Below are positions 57,928 through 64,000 of a stretch of DNA of 64,000 nt, in pieces. The translations under genes and the position numbers were made by a program. Where the stretch lies: positions 1-64,000 of the forward strand of contig NZ_AQXL01000123.1 in NCBI RefSeq assembly GCF_000376225.1. The letters run 5' to 3'. The stretch's first letter is position 1. Each line of letters begins with the position of its first letter. The DNA is from Effusibacillus pohliae DSM 22757 (GTDB taxonomy: Bacteria; Bacillota; Bacilli; Tumebacillales; Effusibacillaceae). Under the pieces are notes generated by a model, which ran no database searches, was not told the origin of the DNA, and saw only the letters and a list, made by a program, of their open reading frames with translations.

Positions 57928-57932
57928 CTGTT
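57894..57932 (-). terminator. tRNA-Arg terminator
   Basis: On the minus strand AACAGTCAGCTTC pairs with GAAGCTGGCTGTT over a 4-base loop, followed by ATTTTTTT. It begins a few bases past the tRNA CCA end. Confidence 0.9.
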
Positions 57933-57938
57933 TCTATC

Positions 57939-58013
57939 TGGTGCACCCGAAGAGAATCGAACTCCTACCTCAGGCTCCGGAGGCCTGCGTCCTATCCATT
58001 GGACCACGGGTGC
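57939..58013 (-). tRNA. tRNA-Arg (anticodon CCG)
   Basis: Full cloverleaf on the minus strand. The acceptor stem GCACCCG pairs with CGGGTGC. Anticodon stem CAGGC/GCCTG holds the loop CTCCGGA, anticodon CCG, which reads the arginine codon CGG. T-arm TAGGAGTTCGATTCTCTTC includes the TTCGA loop. Discriminator A is followed by an encoded CCA (57941-57939). It has its own promoter and terminator. Confidence 0.95.
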
Positions 58014-58043
58014 ATTATGTTATTTTCGCAAGCGACGTTTTTT

Positions 58044-58072
58044 ATCATACACGATGCGAATCGTTTTTGCAA
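58044..58072 (-). promoter_or_regulatory. tRNA-Arg promoter
   Basis: On the minus strand: -35 TTGCAA (58072-58067), 17-bp spacer, -10 TATGAT (58049-58044), about 30 bp before the mature tRNA 5' end. Confidence 0.75.
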
Positions 58073-58281
58073 CCGGCAATAACAGGAACTGTACAACCAA
58101 TATCCGCCAAATTGCAGCAAATTGCAAACCTGGCACCGTTGACCGGGCCGTTTTTTCGCTTTTACAATAGAACACGAAAGCGTGGCATTGTACGATGGTC
58201 GATGGGAGTGCCGGTTAGGACGGCGCGTTCAAGTTCATGTTATCCTATTTTATCGTTACGAAAATTGGGGAGGAACTGCAC

Positions 58282-59082
58282 ATGACAATTGCACGGGCTT
58301 TAACGATCGCCGGTTCGGATAGCGGGGGCGGAGCGGGCATTCAGGCTGACCTGAAGACGTTTACGGTGCTCGGCGTTTTTGGAATGTCTGCCATCACCGC
58401 GATTACGGCGCAAAATACGCTTGGTGTACACGGGATCTACAATCTGCCGCTGGAAGCGATCGGGAAACAAATTGACGCGGTGGTGACCGATCTCGGGGTG
58501 GATGCGGCAAAGACGGGCATGTTGTCGCAGGCGTCGATCATCGAGCTTGTGGCGGAAAAAATTCGGCAGTACTCGATTCGCAATCTGGTGGTCGATCCGG
58601 TCATGGTGGCCAAGGGAGGCACCCGGCTGTTGGAGGAGTCGGCGCAACATGCGCTGATCCGCTACCTGCTGCCGCTGGCGCAAGTGGTCACTCCGAATCT
58701 GCCGGAGGCGGAAGTGCTGACCGGCCGTGAGATCCGCACGGTTGACGACATGCGGGAAGCGGCCAGGCGGATTCGGGAGTTTGGTGTGGGCACGGTGGTC
58801 GTCAAAGGCGGCCATCTGGAAGCGGATGCGATCGACGTTGTCTATGACGGGGAAACATTCGAGGAACTGCGTTCGCCAAGGATTCACACGCGGCATACGC
58901 ACGGTACCGGCTGCACGTTTTCGGCCGCGGTAACAGCCGAATTGGCGAAAGGCAAGAGCGTGATGGAGGCGGTTCGGGCGGCAAAAGAGTTTATCACATG
59001 CGCGATTGCCGATTCGCTCGAACTCGGGGGCGGGCACGGACCGACCAACCACTGGGCATATGGAAAAAAGTTCCATACATAA
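58282..59082 (+). CDS. thiD: Hydroxymethylpyrimidine/phosphomethylpyrimidine kinase
   Basis: Phosphorylates HMP and HMP-P in thiamine synthesis (some paralogues act on pyridoxal). 266 residues of the ribokinase fold from ATG 58282 with GGGGAGG upstream. Motifs: TIAGSDSGGGAGIQADLKT at the N-terminus, TAITAQNT, VDPVMVAKGG, and the catalytic HGTGCTFSAAV near residue 212. Monocistronic. No TPP riboswitch is recognisable in the 268-bp region before it. Confidence 0.92.
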   Translation: MTIARALTIAGSDSGGGAGIQADLKTFTVLGVFGMSAITAITAQNTLGVHGIYNLPLEAIGKQIDAVVTDLGVDAAKTGMLSQASIIELVAEKIRQYSIRNLVVDPVMVAKGGTRLLEESAQHALIRYLLPLAQVVTPNLPEAEVLTGREIRTVDDMREAARRIREFGVGTVVVKGGHLEADAIDVVYDGETFEELRSPRIHTRHTHGTGCTFSAAVTAELAKGKSVMEAVRAAKEFITCAIADSLELGGGHGPTNHWAYGKKFHT

Positions 59083-59172
59083 ACAACCAAAACAAACGGC
59101 ACAAAAACCTTGCACAGATTCCGCGAGGGAAATGTCAACTCCCTTGACGGATTGTTGCGAGGGAACGTCAAA

Positions 59173-59208
59173 AAAGCCCTTGGCAGTATCGTTGCGAGGG
59201 CTTATTTT
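59173..59208. terminator. Terminator between thiD and the comER-like gene
   Basis: AAGCCCTTGGCA pairs with TGCGAGGGCTT (one mismatch and a bulge), with A-rich and T-rich flanks suiting both convergent genes. Confidence 0.7.
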
Positions 59209-59245
59209 CGTACAGTTTATCGCCGGAGGCTGACTGGCGCGCTTT

Positions 59246-60046
59246 TCAATGCGGTTTTCCGTGATGTTCCTGTTTTTGTCTGGTGGCGATCAGCAGCTTG
59301 TCAAACACGCCTTGCACGGCCGGCTGCAGCACTTTCAACCCTTCCTCGGTGATGCCGCCGGGAACGGATACGCGCGAGACGACTTGCGCAAAATCGTACT
59401 GTTCCTCCACCAAAAGTTTCCCCAGTCCGTAGATCATTTGCTTGACCAGATGATCGGCCTGCTCTTCCGAAATTCCCCCCTGGCGGACCGCCGCTTCAGC
59501 AAACGACTGCAACAGCCATGCAAAGAATGCCGGGCCGCAGCTTGCAAGATCCGAACAGATCCGGGTGTCTTCCTCTTGTATGACGACCGGACAAGCGATC
59601 GACCGACAGATCGTCTCAAACTGCTCCCGATCCTGCGATGTCAGACGCGATCCGTACATCGTCAGCATCGCCCCGGACAGAGCTTCCTGGGTGATCGAGG
59701 GAATGATTTTGATCACTTTGCACGGCGTCGCAGACTCCAGTGAGGCGAGCGACCAGGCGGAATTGATCGACACCAAAAATTGGCCGGACGACAGGTGTGG
59801 GCCGATGTCGTCCAGCACAGCCTGCACATCTCCCGGCTTCACGCAAAGGAAGAGAAAATCGCACGATTTTGCCAACGAGGAGGCACTGTCCAGTTTGCGG
59901 ACTTTGGGATATTGGGCGACGAGTTGTTCGAGTTTGGAAGCAGTGCGATTGCAGGCCATGACCTGCAGGTTTGGCAAGTGGGAACGGACGAACGCCCTGA
60001 CCAGCATTCCTCCCATGCTTCCGGTGCCGACGAATCCGATACGCAA
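59246..60046 (-). CDS. comER: ComER-like NAD(P)-binding protein (ProC family)
   Basis: 266 residues with an N-terminal Rossmann motif IGFVGTGSMGGML (about 4-16) and a C-terminal ProC-type dimerisation domain with LASCGPAFFAWLLQSFAEAAVRQG and VSVPGGITEEGL. It resembles pyrroline-5-carboxylate reductase, but the N-terminal half is closer to B. subtilis ComER, which influences sporulation and biofilm entry. Start TTG 60046 follows GGGAGGAGACTGCC; the ATG at 60148 would add 34 unrelated residues. Enzymatic activity as P5C reductase is not excluded. Confidence 0.75.
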   Translation of the reverse strand: MRIGFVGTGSMGGMLVRAFVRSHLPNLQVMACNRTASKLEQLVAQYPKVRKLDSASSLAKSCDFLFLCVKPGDVQAVLDDIGPHLSSGQFLVSINSAWSLASLESATPCKVIKIIPSITQEALSGAMLTMYGSRLTSQDREQFETICRSIACPVVIQEEDTRICSDLASCGPAFFAWLLQSFAEAAVRQGGISEEQADHLVKQMIYGLGKLLVEEQYDFAQVVSRVSVPGGITEEGLKVLQPAVQGVFDKLLIATRQKQEHHGKPH

Positions 60047-60146
60047 GGCAGTCTCCTCCCTCTGTCTGTATCTATTGCAGTGTATTCGAAAGCCGCTTGG
60101 GGCATGACTAAAAATTATAGAATCGGGAGGAAGGGGGCATGCGATC

Positions 60147-60335
60147 ATGGATGTTCGAAAGCCGTTTTATTTGATCGAGCGGGGGAAAATTGTCTACAGC
60201 AATCTGATCGAAATCGGCCGGACCGAGCCGTGGATCCGGGAGCGGCTGCAGGATCTGCAGGTGTATGACATCCGGCAGGTGCGGTATGCCCATCTCGACA
60301 GCGAGGGAACATTGCACGTCCATATCAGGACATAG
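60147..60335 (+). CDS. YetF C-terminal-like small protein (62 aa)
   Basis: 62-residue protein: KPFYLIERGKIVYSNLIEIGRTEPWIRERLQ, then VYDIRQVRYAHLDSEGTLHV (shown in two parts). This matches the pattern of the cytoplasmic C-terminal domain of DUF421/YetF membrane proteins (x-L-I-x-x-G-K-I...L...V-x-Y-A-x-L-x-x-x-G). The usual three membrane helices are absent. GGGAGGAAGGGGG precedes ATG. It could be a stand-alone domain or the surviving end of a larger gene. Confidence 0.6.
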   Translation: MDVRKPFYLIERGKIVYSNLIEIGRTEPWIRERLQDLQVYDIRQVRYAHLDSEGTLHVHIRT

Positions 60336-60352
60336 TGACGGCTCCGCGGCCT

Positions 60353-60447
60353 GTAGGGTAAGATAATGTAAAGAATGGACCCGCTTCTTGACCACCGCGT
60401 CCACGACGCTGCCAGGAGTAGGGTAAGATGATAGAAAGGACTGACCC
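60353..60447 (+). repeat. Direct repeat upstream of rpoN
   Basis: Two 30-base units, 60353-60382 and 60418-60447, both start GTAGGGTAAGAT and end in ACCC, 65 bp apart. About 23 of 30 positions agree. Each contains a TAAGAT/GATAAT that could be a -10 element. Confidence 0.6.
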
Positions 60448-60456
60448 ATGGCCGAC

Positions 60457-60466
60457 GGGGGGGGGG
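60457..60466 (+). repeat. Ten-G homopolymer in the rpoN leader
   Basis: A run of ten G residues lies 7 bases before the rpoN ATG and must act as its Shine-Dalgarno. Such tracts are prone to length change. Confidence 0.8.
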
Positions 60467-60473
60467 TGCTGGC

Positions 60474-61805
60474 ATGCGAATGGGATATGGGTTGTGGCAG
60501 GAGCAGACGCAGAAACTTGTAATGACGCCCGAGTTGCGGCAGGCGATCAGCGTGCTACAATTTTCGGCGCAGGAACTGGTGGAGTTTTTGCAAGCGGAAG
60601 CAGCACAAAATCCGGTCATGGAGCTGGAAGCGCCCGACTGGCTGCAAGTGGCACGGGAGCTTCGCGATAACAAACTGCGCAAAAGCGTGCGTGAGCCGAA
60701 CGAATTTCCGATCGAATCGGTGGTTCGAACCAACCAGTCGTTGGAGGAGTATTTGCGGCGCCAGTTGAATCTCATCCGGGTGGCTGAACCGGAGAGGCAG
60801 TTGGCCGCTTTTATCATCGGCAATCTCGATTCAAACGGGTATCTGCGATTGCCGCTCGACGAGCTTGCAAAAATGCGCAAATGCAGTAAGGAACAGGCGG
60901 AAGCGGCGCTGCGGCTGGTGCAATCGCTGGAGCCGACCGGAGTCGGCGCCCGCACGCTGGAAGAATGCCTGTTGTTGCAGGCGGCTGAAATCCCCGATGT
61001 GAGTCCGGTGGTGCTGGACATCATCCGGCATCACCTGCCGGATGTGGCCCAAGGGCGAGTGAGCAAGATCGCGTCTGCGCTCGGTATTACGACCAAACAG
61101 ACGCAGGAAGCGATCGATTTCATCCGGACGCTGGATCCGAAGCCGGGGCGCTGGTACACAAACGAGCCGCCGGCGTATATCATCCCGGACGTGATCGTCG
61201 AGCGGGTGGCGGGCGACTATGTCGTGGTTGTCAACGATCGATCGGTGCCGCGTCTGCACATCAACGATTTTTACCGCAAGGTGCTGGAGCAAAAAGAAGA
61301 CGGCGTGTCGCGTGAGACAAAAGAGTATATCACCGGCAAGCTGAACTCCGCTCTCTGGCTGTTGAAAAGCATCGAGCAGCGCCGCCAGACGTTGTACAAA
61401 GTGACGGAAGCGATCGTTGAGCTGCAAAAAGAATTTTTCGAGCATGGCGTACGCAAGCTAAAACCCCTGACGTTAAAACAGATCGCCGAGAAAATCGGCC
61501 TGCATGAGTCGACCGTGTCCCGCGCAACGACCGGCAAATATGTACAGACCCCGAGAGGCGTGTTCGAACTGAAATATTTCTTTGACTCGGGTGTCGCCAC
61601 AGCAGCGGGAGAAGGGGCGTCAGCCGAAAGCATCAAACAGAAAATCAAGTCGCTAATCGGGCAAGAAGATCCGACCCAACCGCTGAGCGACCAGAAAATC
61701 AGCGAACTGCTGCAGGCCGAAGGGATTCAGATTTCGCGCCGCACCGTGGCGAAGTACCGGGAAGAGACCGGCATTCCGTCATCGATGCAGCGGAAGCGAT
61801 ACTAG
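60474..61805 (+). CDS. rpoN: RNA polymerase sigma-54 factor
   Basis: Alternative sigma factor (SigL in Bacillus) that needs an AAA+ activator. 443 residues: region I with GLWQEQTQKLVMTPELRQAI (about 5-24), core-binding domain at about 75-260, DNA-binding helix-turn-helix LTLKQIAEKIGLHESTVSRA (about 330-350), and the RpoN box SRRTVAKYREE near residue 425. No bacterial enhancer-binding protein is encoded in the window. Start ATG 60474 (alternative ATG 60480). Placed just before cggR-gapA, unlike B. subtilis. Confidence 0.94.
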   Translation: MRMGYGLWQEQTQKLVMTPELRQAISVLQFSAQELVEFLQAEAAQNPVMELEAPDWLQVARELRDNKLRKSVREPNEFPIESVVRTNQSLEEYLRRQLNLIRVAEPERQLAAFIIGNLDSNGYLRLPLDELAKMRKCSKEQAEAALRLVQSLEPTGVGARTLEECLLLQAAEIPDVSPVVLDIIRHHLPDVAQGRVSKIASALGITTKQTQEAIDFIRTLDPKPGRWYTNEPPAYIIPDVIVERVAGDYVVVVNDRSVPRLHINDFYRKVLEQKEDGVSRETKEYITGKLNSALWLLKSIEQRRQTLYKVTEAIVELQKEFFEHGVRKLKPLTLKQIAEKIGLHESTVSRATTGKYVQTPRGVFELKYFFDSGVATAAGEGASAESIKQKIKSLIGQEDPTQPLSDQKISELLQAEGIQISRRTVAKYREETGIPSSMQRKRY

Positions 61806-61834
61806 TTGCGTTTTTCTTTTGCATCTCATACAAT
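61806..61834 (+). promoter_or_regulatory. Candidate cggR-gapA promoter
   Basis: -35 TTGCGT (61806-61811), 17-bp spacer, -10 TACAAT (61829-61834), starting right after the rpoN stop. It would put the CggR operator about 35-70 bp downstream of the transcription start, the arrangement known in B. subtilis. Confidence 0.55.
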
Positions 61835-61842
61835 GGAGGAGA

Positions 61843-61869
61843 TGGCAGATTTGCCATTTTCTTTTCCGA
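61843..61869 (+). terminator. Small hairpin between rpoN and cggR
   Basis: ATGGCA pairs with TGCCAT over a short loop, followed by TTTTCTTTT. It could end rpoN transcription, but it also lies in the leader of the candidate cggR promoter, so it may act as an attenuator-like element. Confidence 0.45.
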
Positions 61870-61873
61870 TTGA

Positions 61874-61911
61874 TGGGACACAAAAAGTATTATAGGGACA
61901 CATAATGTCCC
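61874..61911 (+). promoter_or_regulatory. CggR operator
   Basis: Two tandem half-operators, TGGGAC-N6-AGTA at 61874-61889 and AGGGAC-N6-TGTC at 61894-61909, spaced by 4 bp (20-bp period). This reproduces the B. subtilis CggR operator layout CGGGACN6TGTCN4CGGGACN6TGTC; the right half fits better. It ends 15 bp before the cggR start. Autoregulation and fructose-1,6-bisphosphate relief are inferred from the family. Confidence 0.85.
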
Positions 61912-61925
61912 AAGGAGGTCCGGGA

Positions 61926-62960
61926 GTGAAACAACTCTCCACCAAAGAGCTGATCCAAATCCAGCAAAAACTGGTCCCCGACCTGCTGCAGGAAATGAAG
62001 CGGCGCTACCGGATTTTGCAGCAGATCAACCTGACGCAGCCGATCGGCCGGCGTAGTCTGGCACAGAGTCTGACCACGACCGAGCGGATTTTGCGCGGGG
62101 AAGTCGAATTCTTGAAAGACCAGGGATTGATCTTGACGGAAACGATCGGGATGCGCCTGACAGATGCGGGAAGGCAGTTGCTGCACAGCCTGGATGAAGT
62201 GATCAGGGAACTCGAAGGGTTTCGCGAACTGGAAGAACGATTGTCCAAGCTGCTCGACATTCCGCGAGTCCTGATCGTTCCCGGCGATTCTCAACAGGAT
62301 CCGTTGGTGAAGCGGGAGATGGGCTACCTGGCCGCCCGGTTGATCAAGGAGCAGCTCACCGAAGGTGTGCTTGCGGTTACTGGCGGCACCACGATCGCTG
62401 CGGTGGCGGAAATGATGCCGAAAGCGCAGGCGTCCCGGCCAGTCGAAGTGCTGCCCGCGCGCGGCGGCGTTGGCGAGAACGTAGAAATCCAGGCCAACAC
62501 GATCGCGGCCCTGTTCGCCGGCAAGCTGGGCGGTACGTACCGGATGCTGCACGTACCTGACAACCTGTCTGAGGAAGCGTACCACACTTTACTGGAAGAG
62601 CCACATACGCAGGAGTACCTGCGGCGCATCCATAACACCCGGATGCTGGTTCACGGAATCGGGCAAGCTATCACCATGGCAAAAAGGCGCGGGGCATCGT
62701 CGGAGATTCTGGCTTTGCTGGAACGGGAACAAGCGATGGGGGAAGCGCTCGGCTATTATTTTGACGCCAACGGACGCATCGTCTACGCGATGAACACAAT
62801 CGGGCTGCGGATGAACGATTTGGAGCGGGTGCAGACGATCATCGCTGTCGCCGGGGGAGCTGACAAAGCGGCGGCGATCCTGTCGGTTGCTCGCGGCAGC
62901 AGGCAAGATGTGCTGGTAACGGATGAAGCTTGTACGGAAGCGATTTTGGCGCATGTTTGA
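61926..62960 (+). CDS. cggR: Central glycolytic genes regulator CggR
   Basis: 344-residue SorC-family repressor of the gapA operon; fructose-1,6-bisphosphate weakens its DNA binding. N-terminal winged helix (about 15-75, QPIGRRSLAQSLTTTERILRGEVEFL) and C-terminal sugar-binding domain with VTGGTTIAAVAEMM, ARGGVGENVEIQANTI and LVHGIGQAITMAKRR. GTG 61926 with AAGGAGGT 7 bases upstream is preferred; the ATG at 61905 overlaps the operator. Followed 42 bp later by gapA. Confidence 0.94.
   Translation: MKQLSTKELIQIQQKLVPDLLQEMKRRYRILQQINLTQPIGRRSLAQSLTTTERILRGEVEFLKDQGLILTETIGMRLTDAGRQLLHSLDEVIRELEGFRELEERLSKLLDIPRVLIVPGDSQQDPLVKREMGYLAARLIKEQLTEGVLAVTGGTTIAAVAEMMPKAQASRPVEVLPARGGVGENVEIQANTIAALFAGKLGGTYRMLHVPDNLSEEAYHTLLEEPHTQEYLRRIHNTRMLVHGIGQAITMAKRRGASSEILALLEREQAMGEALGYYFDANGRIVYAMNTIGLRMNDLERVQTIIAVAGGADKAAAILSVARGSRQDVLVTDEACTEAILAHV

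Positions 62961-64000
<1,040 letters not shown>

Noticed and set aside
58014-58281. Possible TPP riboswitch before thiD
   Set aside because: The conserved CUGAGA and related THI-box words are not present; the region instead holds the divergent tRNA promoter.

Overview
The window is a GC-rich stretch of a Gram-positive (Firmicutes, class Bacilli) chromosome. Gene order follows the Bacillus subtilis blocks hprK-yvoD-ppaX-yvoF-hisZGDB-HAF-IE and yvcD-trxB-yvcI-rapZ-yvcK-whiA-crh, together with ftsEX-ctpB-minJ, uvrBA-yvlCD and cggR-gapA. High GC, frequent GTG/TTG starts, a selB gene and rpoN placed before cggR suggest an Alicyclobacillaceae-like lineage (Effusibacillus/Tumebacillus/Alicyclobacillus type). 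The lineage is an inference from gene content, not a database result. Nearly everything is conserved core genome: no prophage, insertion sequence or CRISPR array is visible.

Layout. 1-270: end of an rRNA operon (spacer plus 5S rRNA and terminator). 397-3803: YitT-type membrane protein, transketolase and a lipoprotein with a CuA-like copper site. 3848-4294: decayed short-chain dehydrogenase. 4278-18749: an arginine supercluster, argCJBD, then a convergent short ArgA-like acetyltransferase and a tiny membrane protein, then carAB-argF and argGH. Both argC and carA are preceded by the same promoter/operator module (two ARG boxes 20 bp apart lying over the -35 and -10). 19325-23755: ftsE-ftsX-ctpB-minJ (division and sporulation). 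23790-25335: motAB. 25504-30730: LexA-boxed uvrB and uvrA. 31140-34012: a yvlC/pspC remnant, yvlD, a PucR-like regulator and an MsmX/UgpC-type sugar-importer ATPase. 34095-38935: hprK, a LysM/G5/M23 peptidase, yvoD, ppaX, yvoF. 39012-45879: histidine operon hisZGDB-HAF-IE. 46158-56357: TPR protein, trxB, selB, Nudix, glucokinase, rapZ, yvcK, whiA, an HPr-family protein and an unknown small gene. 56417-57432: thiol redoxin and peroxiredoxin on the minus strand. 57939-58013: tRNA-Arg(CCG). 58282-60335: thiD, comER-like, YetF-C-like. 60474-64000: rpoN (sigL), cggR and gapA (cut by the window end).

How the genes work together. The arg block encodes almost the whole route from glutamate to arginine, including its own carbamoyl-phosphate synthase. 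The his block covers histidine synthesis except hisC and histidinol-phosphatase. Carbon control runs through HprK, an HPr-family protein with both His15 and Ser46, glucokinase, CggR with its canonical operator, and GapA. Envelope control is represented by FtsEX, CtpB, MinJ, an M23 peptidase and YvcK.

The least expected content is non-coding: a dispersed, structured repeat of about 50-70 bp present in three ungapped copies (before the 5S gene, inside the his operon, before trxB) plus a half copy before rapZ. Its main stem is preserved by compensating changes in two copies. Other points of note are the internal deletion in pspC, the membrane-anchored YvcK, selB without other sel genes nearby, and a ten-G tract in the rpoN leader.
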